64,000 nt of DNA from Nocardioides bizhenqiangii (lineage in GTDB: Bacteria; Actinomycetota; Actinomycetes; Propionibacteriales; Nocardioidaceae): NCBI RefSeq assembly GCF_034661235.1, contig NZ_CP141059.1, positions 2,665,501-2,729,500 of the forward strand, read 5' to 3'. The first letter of the stretch is position 1, and the number at the start of each line of letters is the position of its first letter. Shown piece after piece: positions 16,536-27,801 of this stretch. Below the pieces are notes generated by a model. That model had not been told where the DNA came from and did no database searches. It saw nothing but the letters and a program-made list of their open reading frames with translations. The position numbers and the translations under genes are program-made.

Positions 16536-17213
16536 TCAGAAGACGTGGTACTCCAGGGGGGCGAGGAAGAACCCGGTGCGGGCTCCGGTGTCGAGGCAGG
16601 TGACGCCGACGGTCTCGACGAGGCACCGGACGTCACCGCTGACCGCGAGCACCCCGTCTCCGGCGATCTCGTCGGCGCCCGGCTCACGGATGGTGTCGGT
16701 GTTGCACACCGGTCGGGCACGATCCTCGAAGGTCTCGATCCGCCCGACGCCGTCCGCGGTGCCACCGCCGCACACCTCGGCGTCCTTGATGAAGCCGCGC
16801 CGCAGCTCGCAGGCAGGTCCGATCACCAGATCGTCGAGGAGGCAGTAGACGACGTCGTCCGGTGTCGTGAACCGCGCCCGGGTGACCGGCTCGCCGGTGC
16901 TCCGGTCGTTCAGCCGGGCCTGCGCCTCGCGGTAGGTCGTCGGTCCGACGGGATCGTCGGTCGGCGGCTCGGGCGAGGGGCCGGCAGTCTCCGTGGGCGT
17001 CGGTTCGCTCGTCGCGGGCAGTGTCGGCGTGCTCGAGGTCTCCGTCGTGGCATCGGTCGAGGGGGCGCTGGTCGCCGACGTCGGCGTGCTGGTCGCTGAC
17101 ACCGAGGGCCGCGTCGTGATCGTCGGTACGTCGTCCGCGTCGTCGCCGCCGGACCCGCACCCGGTCAGCACCAGCAGCATGATGAGGACGGTCGCCGTAC
17201 CGAATGAGCGCAT
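16536..17213 (-). CDS. Lipoprotein with Ser/Thr/Pro-rich linker, unknown function
   Basis: ATG 17213 gives 225 residues starting [20 protein letters not shown], a signal peptide with lipobox LTGC (15-18). Residues about 25-90 are a Thr/Ser/Pro linker ([20 protein letters not shown] and similar), as in cell-wall-spanning actinobacterial lipoproteins. The C-terminal domain of about 130 residues has several cysteines ([43 protein letters not shown]), which could form disulfides outside the cell. I do not recognise the domain. It lies after acnA on the same strand, separated by a hairpin. The upstream in-frame ATG at 17489 overlaps acnA and was rejected. Confidence 0.7.
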   Translation of the reverse strand: MRSFGTATVLIMLLVLTGCGSGGDDADDVPTITTRPSVSATSTPTSATSAPSTDATTETSSTPTLPATSEPTPTETAGPSPEPPTDDPVGPTTYREAQARLNDRSTGEPVTRARFTTPDDVVYCLLDDLVIGPACELRRGFIKDAEVCGGGTADGVGRIETFEDRARPVCNTDTIREPGADEIAGDGVLAVSGDVRCLVETVGVTCLDTGARTGFFLAPLEYHVF

Positions 17214-17242
17214 GGCCCCATCGTTCCAAGCGAAGTGGCCGG

Positions 17243-17272
17243 TGGCCCGCCACCACACCGGGTGACGGGCCA
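17243..17272 (-). terminator. Terminator-like hairpin after acnA
   Basis: TGGCCCG (17243-17249) and CGGGCCA (17266-17272) form the base of a GC-rich hairpin 15 bp beyond the acnA stop. Inner bases can extend the stem. It lacks a T-tract. Confidence 0.4.
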
Positions 17273-17286
17273 TCGGACCGGACGGA

Positions 17287-20175
<2,889 letters not shown>

Positions 20176-20260
20176 CCGCGTCTCCGTCCTCGTCGACTTC
20201 CGGTCGGTAGGTCTGCCTTCCCATCCTGCCGCTGCCAGCGGCGGAGCGGGTAGTGAGGCT

Positions 20261-20290
20261 GTCCTAAGTTTTCCGGCATCGCATCGTCAA
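20261..20290 (-). promoter_or_regulatory. acnA promoter
   Basis: On the minus strand TTGACG (20285-20290) and TAGGAC (20261-20266) are separated by 18 bp, leaving a 5' leader of roughly 75-80 nt before acnA. Confidence 0.45.
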
Positions 20291-20294
20291 TGTC

Positions 20295-20308
20295 TCTTGA
20301 TATCAAGA
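20295..20308. promoter_or_regulatory. 14-bp perfect palindrome TCTTGATATCAAGA
   Basis: TCTTGATATCAAGA is perfectly symmetric and lies 5 bp upstream of the putative acnA -35 box, in the gap shared with the rightward oxidoreductase gene. It has the size of a MarR- or MerR-type operator; the regulator is unknown. Confidence 0.45.
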
Positions 20309-20444
20309 TACACGACACCGAGCCGCTTTGCCACCGCCGGCGACGCACGCCGCCGAGCGCGGGGTGGCTGATTCTCCCGCCGCCGGCTCCCGGTCTCCGT
20401 CAAACTTCAGGACGTGCCCCTCCGCGGGCGGCAAGGAGGCAAGC

Positions 20445-21815
20445 GTGGAGCTCGAGACCGACTACCTCGTGGTGGGCGCCGGCGCCGCCGGGATGGGATT
20501 CGCCGACAGCCTCCTCGACTCCTCCGACGCCGACATCGTCGTCGTCGACCGGAGAGCCGCCCCCGGCGGCCACTGGCTGGAGGCCTATCCGTTCGTCCGG
20601 CTGCACCAACCGTCCGGCTGGTACGGCGTGGGCGCGGTCAGCCTCGGCGAGGACCGGATCGAGCAGACCGGGCCGGAGACCGGGTGGTACTCACGGGCGT
20701 CGGGGTCACAGATCGTCGACTACTTCGCCGGGGTGATGCGTGACCGGCTGCTCTCGTCGGGGAGGGTGCGGTTCCTCGGCCTCGCCGAGCACCTCGGCGA
20801 CGGGAGGATCCGATCCCTCGAGGACGGCCGGGAGCACGACGTACACGCGCGGCGGGCGATCGTGGACGCCACCTACACGAGCTCGCCGACCCCGGAGAGC
20901 TCCCCTGCGCCGTTCCAGGTCGAGGACGGCGTGCGGCTGGTCACCCCCGGTGGCCTGGCCGCACTCGGCGACCTCGGCCGCGGCGTCGTCGTCATCGGCG
21001 CGGGCAAGACCGCCTCCGACACCTGCTCGTGGCTGCTCGACCGGGGATGTGACCCCGCCTCGATCACGTGGATCCGCAGCCGTGACATGTGGTTCAACAA
21101 CCGCGCGTACCTCCAGCCCGGTCGGCTCTCGGGCGGGATCGTGGAAGGCACGGTGCACTGGCTCGAAGCGCTGGCTGCCTGCGGGACCGTCGACGAGGTG
21201 TTCGCCCAGGTGGAGAGCCGGGGCGTCATCAGGCGTCTCGACGTCGAGGTCTGGCCCACCGTGTTCCGTGGTCCCACGATCAGCGATGTCGAGATCGCGC
21301 AGCTGCGCAGCATCCGCAACGTCGTGCGGCTGGGTCATGTGCGGAGCATCGAGCTCAACCGGATCACCCTTGATGAGGGCACCGTTCCGACCTCGCCCGA
21401 GCAAGTCCACGTCCACTGCGCCGCGTCGGGACTGACCTACAACCCGGCGGTGCCGATCTTCGCGTCCGACCGGATCACGGTCCAGTTCATCACCAGGACG
21501 AACATCCCGCTGAGCAGCGCGGCGATCGCGCGGGTCGAGGCCCTCGACATCACGGTCGAGGAGAAGAACGCGCTCTGCAGGCCGATCCCGCTCTACGAGA
21601 CCCCGCTCGGCTCACTGCAGATGCTCCTCGGCGGGATCCGCAGCGAAGGGGTCTGGCGCAAGCACCCGATCCTGGGTCCGTGGCTGGGTGGACACCGCCT
21701 CAACCTCACGCGCGACGCCGCCGCCGCGCTCGGTGACGACGCCGCGCACTGGTACGGGCGGCTGACCGCGGCGCTGGCTCCCGCGTACGAGAGCCTGGCC
21801 CGGCTGTCGTCCTGA
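20445..21815 (+). CDS. FAD/NAD(P)-dependent oxidoreductase (flavin monooxygenase-like)
   Basis: GTG 20445 with a perfect AAGGAGG five bases upstream sets the start, giving 456 residues. The N-terminus has the FAD-binding Rossmann motif YLVVGAGAAGMGFADSLL (about 6-23), then VVVDRRAAPGGHW. A second dinucleotide motif, VVVIGAGKTASDTCSWLL, lies near residue 180. LHQPSGWYGVG near 58 is the conserved flavin-site region of FMO-like NAD(P)-binding proteins. The C-terminal VHCAASGLTYNP resembles the ATG(F/Y) flavoprotein motif. The substrate is unknown. It diverges from acnA; the gap has one palindrome. An in-frame ATG at 20328 lacks a ribosome site. Confidence 0.75.
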   Translation: MELETDYLVVGAGAAGMGFADSLLDSSDADIVVVDRRAAPGGHWLEAYPFVRLHQPSGWYGVGAVSLGEDRIEQTGPETGWYSRASGSQIVDYFAGVMRDRLLSSGRVRFLGLAEHLGDGRIRSLEDGREHDVHARRAIVDATYTSSPTPESSPAPFQVEDGVRLVTPGGLAALGDLGRGVVVIGAGKTASDTCSWLLDRGCDPASITWIRSRDMWFNNRAYLQPGRLSGGIVEGTVHWLEALAACGTVDEVFAQVESRGVIRRLDVEVWPTVFRGPTISDVEIAQLRSIRNVVRLGHVRSIELNRITLDEGTVPTSPEQVHVHCAASGLTYNPAVPIFASDRITVQFITRTNIPLSSAAIARVEALDITVEEKNALCRPIPLYETPLGSLQMLLGGIRSEGVWRKHPILGPWLGGHRLNLTRDAAAALGDDAAHWYGRLTAALAPAYESLARLSS

Positions 21816-21953
21816 CGAGCGGTCTCAGAACCGTCTCACCTTCCTCGACCTCCCGTACACACGCGAGGCCGCCTCCCTAGCCTCGCCACAGGCTCAGGCT
21901 CCGTACCAGTGGGCCGGCTACGACCGTGGGGGGCGGAAACCGAGGAGTGGGCA

Positions 21954-22268
21954 ATGAGCGAGGCGCAACGCGACACCGCATCCGCGGCGGCGTACCGCCA
22001 CCTCCAGGTGGTCGGGCCGGCGTACGCCGAGGCTCCCCCGCCGGCGCTGGCGACGGCCGGGTGGACCGGCCGCCTTTCCCGGCGGGAGAAAGACGTCCTC
22101 CGTCTGCTGGCCGCGGGCCAGTCGACCGTCGAGATCGGCAGGACGCTGTTCATCTCCCCCGCCACGGTGAAGTGTCACGTCGCCCGGCTGATCGCCAAGG
22201 TCGGCGTGCGCGACCGGGTGCAGCTGGTCGTCGCGGCCTACCGCAGCGGGTTCGTCCAGGTCGACTGA
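21954..22268 (+). CDS. Small LuxR-type helix-turn-helix protein
   Basis: ATG 21954 has GAGGAG six bases upstream and gives 104 residues. Residues about 38-95 are a LuxR/GerE DNA-binding domain: LSRREKDVLRLLAAGQSTVE, then LFISPATVKCHVARLIAKVG and VVAAYRSGFV. There is no receiver, PAS or ligand domain; the first 35 residues are short and unstructured. It is therefore a stand-alone HTH regulator of unknown signal. It converges with the ABC exporter, only 16 bp between stops. Its own promoter must lie in the 138-bp gap after the oxidoreductase. Confidence 0.8.
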   Translation: MSEAQRDTASAAAYRHLQVVGPAYAEAPPPALATAGWTGRLSRREKDVLRLLAAGQSTVEIGRTLFISPATVKCHVARLIAKVGVRDRVQLVVAAYRSGFVQVD

Positions 22269-22284
22269 CGCCCGACCGGATCAA

Positions 22285-24165
22285 TCAGACCGGCACCCCG
22301 TCGCCGGTCTCCGCGAACTGGGTGCGGTAGAGCTCCTCGTAGCGACCACCGGCAGCCAGCAGCTCGGCATGGGTGCCCTGCTCGACGATCTGACCCTCCT
22401 CGACCACCAGGATCCGGTCGGCGGTGCGGATCGTGGAGAGCCGGTGCGCGATGACGAGTGCCGTCCGTCCGGCGAGCACCTCGGAGAGCGCCGCCTGCAC
22501 CGCGGCCTCGGAGGTGGAGTCGAGGGAGGCCGTCGCCTCGTCGAGGACGACGACCCGCGGCCGCTTCAGCAGCAGCCGGGCGATGGTCAGCCGCTGCCGC
22601 TCGCCCCCGGAGAGCCGGTAGCCCCGCTCCCCGACGACCGTGGCGAGCCCGTCGGGCAGCTCCCGCACCAGGTCGGCGAGACGGGCCCGCTCCAGCGCGT
22701 CCCACACCTGCTCCTCCGTCGCGTCCGGCCGCGCGAACAACAGGTTGCCGCGGATCGAGTCGTGGAAGAGGTGCCCGTCCTGGGTCACCATGCCGACCGC
22801 GTCGCGGATCGCCGTCGCGGAGAGGTCCCGGACGTCGACGTCGGCGAGGCGTACGGCGCCCGCGTCGACGTCGTAGAGCCGCGACACCAGCTGCGCGATC
22901 GTGGACTTCCCGGCGCCCGACGAGCCGACGAGCGCGATCACCTGGCCGGGCTCCGCCCGCAGCGACACCCCGTGCAGCACCTCCTCACCGCCGCGAGCGT
23001 CGAGCGTCGCCACGTCCTCCAGCGACGCGAGCGAGACCCGGTCCGCCGAGGGGTAGGAGAAGCGCACGTCGTCGATCTGCACCGACACCGGTCCCGCGGG
23101 CACGTCCCGCGCACCGGGCCGGTCCCGGATCAGCGGCTCGAGGTCGAGCACCTCGAAGACCCGCTCGAAGCTCACCAGCGCCGCCATCACCTCGACCCGT
23201 GCGCTGGCGAGGGCGGTGAGCGGCGCGTAGAGCCGGGTCAGCAGCAGCGAGAGAGCGACCACGTCACCGGCGTCGAGCCGGCCGCTCAGGGCGTAGTAGC
23301 CGCCGAGGCCGTAGACCAGCGCCACCGCGAGGGCGGACACCAGGGTGAGAGCCGTCACGAAGGTCGTCTGCACCATCGCGGTCCGGACGCCGATGTCCGC
23401 CACCCGCCCGGCCCGCGCTGCGAACTCCGCGGACTCCTGGTCCGGCCGGCCGAACAGCTTGACCAGCGTCGCTCCCGGGGCGGAGAAGCGCTCGGTCATC
23501 TGACTGCCCATGGCTGCGTTGTGATCGGCTGCCTCGCGCTGGATGCCGGCGAGCCGGTTGCCCATCCGGCGCGCGGGGACGACGAAGACGGGGAGCAGTA
23601 CCAGGGCCAGGAGCGTCACCCGCCAGGAGATGCCGAGCATCACCACGAGGGTGAGGACCAGCATCACGAGGTTCCCGACGACCCCCGACAGCGTGCTGCT
23701 GAAAGCCCGCTGGGCGCCGATCACGTCGTTGTTGAGGCGACTGACCAGCGCACCGGTCCGGGTCCGGGTGAAGAACGCGACAGGCATCCGCTGCACGTGG
23801 TCGAACACGGCCGTCCGCAGGTCGAGGATCAGCGCCTCACCGATGCCCGCCGAGAGCCACCGCGTGACCAGGCCCATGGCCGCGTCGAGCACGGCGACGC
23901 CGGCGATCACCAGCGCCAGCAGCACCACGACCCGCGGCTCGGACTTGGCGACGATCGCGTCGACCACCCGGCCGGCCAGGACCGGCGTCGCCACCGCGAG
24001 CGCGGCGCCGGCCACGCTGAGGACCAGGAACCCGACCAGCTTGCGGCGGTGCGGCCGCGCGAACTCGAGGATCCTGCGAGCGGTCGCGGCGCTGAAGGCG
24101 CGCCGGTCGTCCGGCGCGCTCATCCGCCGGTACATCTGGTTCCACGCGATCGACTCCATGCTCAT
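22285..24165 (-). CDS. ABC exporter, fused permease and ATPase
   Basis: The 626-residue half-transporter has a six-helix ABC_membrane domain (about 35-330) and a C-terminal nucleotide-binding domain. That domain has Walker A LVGSSGAGKSTIAQL (about 425), Q-loop VTQDGHLFHDSIRGN, signature LSGGERQRLTIARLL (about 530) and Walker B VVVLDEATASLDS, with the H-loop in IAHRLSTIRTADR. An intrinsic homodimer or heterodimer exporting lipid, drug or peptide is expected. It starts at ATG 24165, six bases after the -10-like TAGGGT, so the mRNA is probably leaderless. A CTTCAAG dyad lies at 24181-24198. The second ATG (24159) is an alternative start. Confidence 0.9.
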   Translation of the reverse strand: MSMESIAWNQMYRRMSAPDDRRAFSAATARRILEFARPHRRKLVGFLVLSVAGAALAVATPVLAGRVVDAIVAKSEPRVVVLLALVIAGVAVLDAAMGLVTRWLSAGIGEALILDLRTAVFDHVQRMPVAFFTRTRTGALVSRLNNDVIGAQRAFSSTLSGVVGNLVMLVLTLVVMLGISWRVTLLALVLLPVFVVPARRMGNRLAGIQREAADHNAAMGSQMTERFSAPGATLVKLFGRPDQESAEFAARAGRVADIGVRTAMVQTTFVTALTLVSALAVALVYGLGGYYALSGRLDAGDVVALSLLLTRLYAPLTALASARVEVMAALVSFERVFEVLDLEPLIRDRPGARDVPAGPVSVQIDDVRFSYPSADRVSLASLEDVATLDARGGEEVLHGVSLRAEPGQVIALVGSSGAGKSTIAQLVSRLYDVDAGAVRLADVDVRDLSATAIRDAVGMVTQDGHLFHDSIRGNLLFARPDATEEQVWDALERARLADLVRELPDGLATVVGERGYRLSGGERQRLTIARLLLKRPRVVVLDEATASLDSTSEAAVQAALSEVLAGRTALVIAHRLSTIRTADRILVVEEGQIVEQGTHAELLAAGGRYEELYRTQFAETGDGVPV

Positions 24166-24171
24166 GTTGAG

Positions 24172-24177
24172 ACCCTA
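24172..24177 (-). promoter_or_regulatory. -10 element for leaderless ABC exporter mRNA
   Basis: TAGGGT on the minus strand ends 6 nt before ATG 24165, placing the transcription start at the start codon. TTGCCT further upstream (spacing 19) is a weak -35. Confidence 0.45.
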
Positions 24178-24180
24178 GGA

Positions 24181-24198
24181 CTTCAAGCCGACTTGAAG
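24181..24198. promoter_or_regulatory. CTTCAAG-CCGA-CTTGAAG dyad
   Basis: A perfect 7-bp inverted repeat with a 4-bp centre sits directly upstream of the exporter's -10 hexamer, so a bound repressor would occlude the promoter. Drug-exporter genes are often controlled this way by TetR or MarR proteins. Confidence 0.5.
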
Positions 24199-24277
24199 GC
24201 AACATCGAGCCCACGGAGCCGGCGCCGAGGCAGATCTGTGCGGGGCCGGTCGTTCCCGGCGCTACGCGCCGGGTTTT

Positions 24278-24985
24278 CCGCGCTTCGCGCGGGTGGGTTG
24301 GTGGGTTGTCGCCTGGTTGGGTGTGGCGGGCGGTGCGGTGGCCTCCGGTTCGGGGCGAGACCCCGAGCGGGCTGCAAACCGTGGCCTGCCGGCCCGGATG
24401 CGACACGGGCTGGATGTCCCATGTCATGGGAAAGCCGGATGAGCTTCCTGCGACAGGGCGGACGATGCTGGCCCTGGTCGACTCGAAGAGAGGCCGGCAG
24501 GCCCCGACTTGCCCGCCCGGGGTCCCGCCCCGCACCGGCCACCGCACCGCCCGCCACTCCCACGGCTCAGGTCGGTCGGGGTGGATGGGTTTCCCTGTGT
24601 CGGACCGGCCGCTCGTGTGGGAGAGGACGACCGAACCCCGTGGTGGGTCCGTCCCTCCCAAGGCGCCGACCCGGAGGACATGGGTGAACCTCATCCACCC
24701 CGCGCCTCGAGCCGTGGGTGTGGCGGGCGCGGCCGCCTTCGTGCGGTGCGGGGCGTGGGGCCCGGCGGGCAAGTCGGGGCCTGCCGGCTTGTGCTGATCG
24801 CCCCTGTCGCAGGAACCTCATCCGGCTTTCCCATGCCAGGGGCCATCCGGCCCGAGGTGTGGGTCAGGCCGGCAGGCCACGGTTTGCAGTCCGTCGGGGC
24901 CCACGCCCCGCACCGCCCCCAACCGGCCGCGCCCGCCACACCCACCAGGCGACGACCCACCAAACCCAACCCGCGCGAAGCGCGG
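24278..24985. repeat. Giant imperfect inverted repeat (about 700 bp), no genes
   Basis: The gap between the divergent ABC genes (24166-25054) holds two opposed arms centred near 24632. Matching blocks are 24278-24294 with 24969-24985 (17 bp, perfect), 24372-24394 with 24867-24889 (23 bp, perfect), and 24425-24458 with 24802-24835 (34 bp, one mismatch). Further blocks are 24493-24517 with 24764-24788 (25 bp, perfect), 24559-24568 with 24709-24718, and 24577-24587 with 24692-24702. Open frames across it show no protein family and are mirrored between arms. It could be two opposed copies of an interspersed repeat or one large fold-back element. No transposase is present. Confidence 0.85.
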
Positions 24986-25039
24986 AAAGACCCACGCGCG
25001 ACGCGCCTCGGCGGACGGCTTCGAGCACCGCGGCAGTAG

Positions 25040-25045
25040 TACGTT
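25040..25045 (+). promoter_or_regulatory. -10 element before ABC-2 operon
   Basis: TACGTT ends 9 nt before ATG 25055 and no Shine-Dalgarno sequence precedes that ATG, so the ABC-2 operon probably has a leaderless or near-leaderless transcript. Confidence 0.4.
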
Positions 25046-25054
25046 GCTGTCCTC

Positions 25055-25873
25055 ATGCGTGCTGTTCCATCGGGGGTCCGGGTCTACTGGCGCATCCTCG
25101 TCGCCGGCTTCCGGCGGCAGTCGGCCTACCTCATGGCGGCGTTCGGCGGCCTGGTCGCCAACACGACCTTCGGCCTGCTCAAGGTGGCGATCCTCTTCGC
25201 GACGGTCCGCGCGGCCGGCGGCGAGCTGGAGGGCTACGACGTTGCGCTGATGAGCACCTACATCTGGGTCTCGCAGGGCCTGCTCGGCTCGGTCAACCTG
25301 TTCGGGCGCATCGACATCGCCGACCGGATCAAGGACGGGGACGTCGCCGTCGACTTCCTCCGGCCGCTCGACGTCCAGGCGGCAGCGATCACGACCGAGG
25401 TCGGCAGGTCCCTCTTCAACCTGATCCCCCGCGGCATCCCGTCGGTGCTGATCGGCGGGCTGGTGGTCGGAATGGCGCTGCCCGACGACCCCCTGGCCTA
25501 CCTCCTCGGCGCGGTCAGCATCGTGCTCGGCATCGCGATCTCGGCAGCGACGGTCTACCTCGTGGTCGCGACTCCCGGCTTCTGGGTGGTCGAGACCCGG
25601 GGGCTCCAGATCCTCTACATGGTCGTCTCGGGCTTCCTGGCGGGACTGTTCGTCCCCATCTGGATCTTCCCGACGTGGCTGGAGGTCGTCGCCCAGGCGA
25701 CGCCGTTCCCGTCGATGATGATGTACCCCGTCGACATCATCTCCGGCCGAGCCGACACCATCGAGGGGCTGCTGCTGATCGCCGTGCAGGTCGCCTGGCT
25801 GGCCGGCGTCGGCGCACTCGGACAGGTCCTGACCCGCGCCGGCCGCCGTCATCTGGAGGTGCAGGGTGGCTGA
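25055..25873 (+). CDS. ABC-2 type transporter permease, first subunit (COG4587-like)
   Basis: This 272-residue integral membrane protein has about six hydrophobic helices (for example LMAAFGGLVANTTFGLLKVA near 26 and LLGAVSIVLGIAISAATVYL near 150). The conserved ADRIKDGDVAVDFLRPLD loop near 90 is typical of DUF990/ABC-2 permeases paired with a DUF1361-like partner. It would form the heterodimeric pore with the next gene product, powered by the ATPase encoded third. Exported substrate unknown; related actinobacterial systems are annotated as daunorubicin-type or viologen-type exporters. Its 3' end overlaps the next gene by 8 bp. Confidence 0.85.
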   Translation: MRAVPSGVRVYWRILVAGFRRQSAYLMAAFGGLVANTTFGLLKVAILFATVRAAGGELEGYDVALMSTYIWVSQGLLGSVNLFGRIDIADRIKDGDVAVDFLRPLDVQAAAITTEVGRSLFNLIPRGIPSVLIGGLVVGMALPDDPLAYLLGAVSIVLGIAISAATVYLVVATPGFWVVETRGLQILYMVVSGFLAGLFVPIWIFPTWLEVVAQATPFPSMMMYPVDIISGRADTIEGLLLIAVQVAWLAGVGALGQVLTRAGRRHLEVQGG

Positions 25874-26711
25874 CCTGCTGGCAGGCGACCTGGTCGGGAA
25901 GGACCCCGCCCTCTCACGGCTCCGCCCCTACCGGGCGGTGCTCGCATCGCGGGCCCGGTCGCAGCGCGCCTACCGGGTCAGCTTCGGGCTGGACCTCGCC
26001 AGCTCGGCACTGATCGGGGTCGTCGAGCTCGCCGAGATCTGGGTCCTCTTCCACAGCGTGACGTCGCTCGGCGGCCTCGACTTCGCCCAGATCCTGCTGG
26101 TGTTCGGTCTCGCCGACCTGTGCTTCTCCCTGGCCGACATGACGTTCGGGCACTGCGACAACCTGCCGACGTACCTCCGCGCTGGCACGTTGGACGTCTT
26201 CTACCTCCGGCCGCAGCCGCTGCTGCTCCAACTGGTCACCAGCGACATCTCCCTGCGCCGGCTCGCCCGCGCCGCGGTCGGGCTCGTGGCGCTGGTCGCC
26301 GGCCTCGCCCTCAACGACATCGCCTGGAGCCCGGCGCACGTGCTGCTGCTGGTCGTGGCCGTCGTGAGCGGCTACGCCGTCTTCGCCGGGATGTTCGTCT
26401 GGGCGGGCGGCGCGCAGTTCTTCCTCGTCGACGGAGCCGAGACCACCAATGCCTTCGTGTACGGCGGTCGCTACGCGGCGACCCAGCCGGCCTCGGTCTG
26501 GAACCGGCCGCTGTGGGCGGTCTTCGGTTTCTTCTTCCCCATGGCCTTCACCGGGTTCCTCCCGGCGTTGTGGCTGCTCGGCATCGCGCCGCCGTACGGC
26601 CTGCCCGACTGGCTGGGCTGGTGCGCGCCCCTGGCCGCAGCGTGGACCTGGTTGCTGGCACTCGCCAGCTGGCGCCTCGGCGTACGGCACTACCAAGGAG
26701 GCGGCGGATGA
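25866..26711 (+). CDS. ABC-2 type transporter permease, second subunit (COG3694-like)
   Basis: GTG 25866 overlaps the previous stop by 8 bp; the product has 281 residues. Six hydrophobic helices are visible (ALIGVVELAEIWVLF near 47, AAVGLVALVAGLAL near 136, WAVFGFFFPMAFTGFLPALW near 219). The cytosolic loop LPTYLRAGTLDVFYLRPQPL mirrors the RPLD loop of the partner permease, as expected for a heterodimer. Its stop overlaps the ATPase start as ATGA, so all three subunits are translationally coupled in fixed order. Confidence 0.85.
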   Translation: MADLLAGDLVGKDPALSRLRPYRAVLASRARSQRAYRVSFGLDLASSALIGVVELAEIWVLFHSVTSLGGLDFAQILLVFGLADLCFSLADMTFGHCDNLPTYLRAGTLDVFYLRPQPLLLQLVTSDISLRRLARAAVGLVALVAGLALNDIAWSPAHVLLLVVAVVSGYAVFAGMFVWAGGAQFFLVDGAETTNAFVYGGRYAATQPASVWNRPLWAVFGFFFPMAFTGFLPALWLLGIAPPYGLPDWLGWCAPLAAAWTWLLALASWRLGVRHYQGGGG

Positions 26712-27679
26712 TCGACCCCACTGACAGGACCTCGATCATCGAGACCAGCGGCCTGACCCGGGAGTTCCGGGTCAGGGACGGGCTGCGACGCCGCACCGTC
26801 CTCGCCGTCGACGACCTCACGCTGCGGATCGAACCCGGGGAGGCGGTCGGCTACATCGGCGCGAACGGTGCCGGGAAGTCGACGACGATCAAGATGCTGA
26901 CCGGGATCCTGGTCCCGACGCGCGGCTCGGTGTCGACCTGCGGGCTGCGGCCCGTGGAGGACCGCCGGCGGCTCGCCCGCCAGGTCGGCGTGGTGTTCGG
27001 ACAGCGCTCGCAGCTGTGGTGGGACCTCCCGGTGCGCGAGTCGTTCCGGATCCTCGCGGCGATCCACGACCTCTCCTCGGAGGCCGAGAGGGCGCGGACC
27101 GATGAGCTGGTCGAGCGGCTCGAGATGGCGGAGTTCCTGACGACCCCGGTGCGACAGCTGTCGCTCGGGCAGCGGATGCGGGCCGAGGTCGCCGCAGCGC
27201 TGCTCCACTCCCCCCGCCTGGTGATCCTGGACGAGCCGACGATCGGGCTCGACGTGCTCTCCAAGCAGCGGCTGCGCGAGTTCCTCGTCGCGGAGCGCCG
27301 GACCCACGGCACCACCCTGTTGCTCACCACCCACGACATGGGCGACGTCGAGCGGCTCTGCGACCGGATCCTCGTCATCGACCGCGGCCGGCTGGCCTAC
27401 GACGGCGACCTCGCCGGCCTCTCCAGGACCGTCGGCGCCGAGCGGGTGCTGGTCGTCGACCTCGCAGAGGCCACCGACGACCTCGACGCCATCGCGGGCA
27501 CCCGCCACCTCGGATCCGAGGGCCACGGCCTGCGCCAGCGGCTGTCGTTCAACGCCGAGGCCACCACGGCAGCCAAGGTGCTCGCCGCGGTCAGCGAGCA
27601 TGCCGAGGTGCTCGACCTGGCCGTCGAGGAGCCCGACATCGAGGACGTCGTACGCCGGATCTACGCCGCGCGCCGCTGA
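26708..27679 (+). CDS. ABC-2 transporter ATP-binding protein (COG4586-like)
   Basis: ATG 26708 within ATGA gives 323 residues; a longer upstream frame is out of register with the permease and was rejected. Walker A YIGANGAGKSTTIKMLTG lies near residue 49, followed by VVFGQRSQLWWDLPV, in which the Q-loop glutamine and the QRSQLWWDLP stretch are diagnostic of COG4586. The signature is LSLGQRMRAEVAAALL near 155, Walker B LVILDEPTIGLDV near 175 and the H-loop TTHDMGDVERLCDR. The last 90 residues are a regulatory tail. It energises the two permeases encoded upstream. Confidence 0.92.
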   Translation: MIDPTDRTSIIETSGLTREFRVRDGLRRRTVLAVDDLTLRIEPGEAVGYIGANGAGKSTTIKMLTGILVPTRGSVSTCGLRPVEDRRRLARQVGVVFGQRSQLWWDLPVRESFRILAAIHDLSSEAERARTDELVERLEMAEFLTTPVRQLSLGQRMRAEVAAALLHSPRLVILDEPTIGLDVLSKQRLREFLVAERRTHGTTLLLTTHDMGDVERLCDRILVIDRGRLAYDGDLAGLSRTVGAERVLVVDLAEATDDLDAIAGTRHLGSEGHGLRQRLSFNAEATTAAKVLAAVSEHAEVLDLAVEEPDIEDVVRRIYAARR

Positions 27680-27801
27680 GCCCTCGTCGTACTCGGCGAC
27701 CGGCCGCCGACGGATCCTCGACTTTTTCTGCGGGTGCGTGTCGTTTCCCGGCCACCCCGTTCGTGGTGAGGTAAATCCACCCACTCATCCAAGGAGATCA
27801 G

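Noticed and set aside
24183..25039. Several open frames of 80-180 codons inside the region between the ABC operons
   Set aside because: They are mirrored between the arms of the inverted repeat, lack ribosome sites and resemble no protein family.
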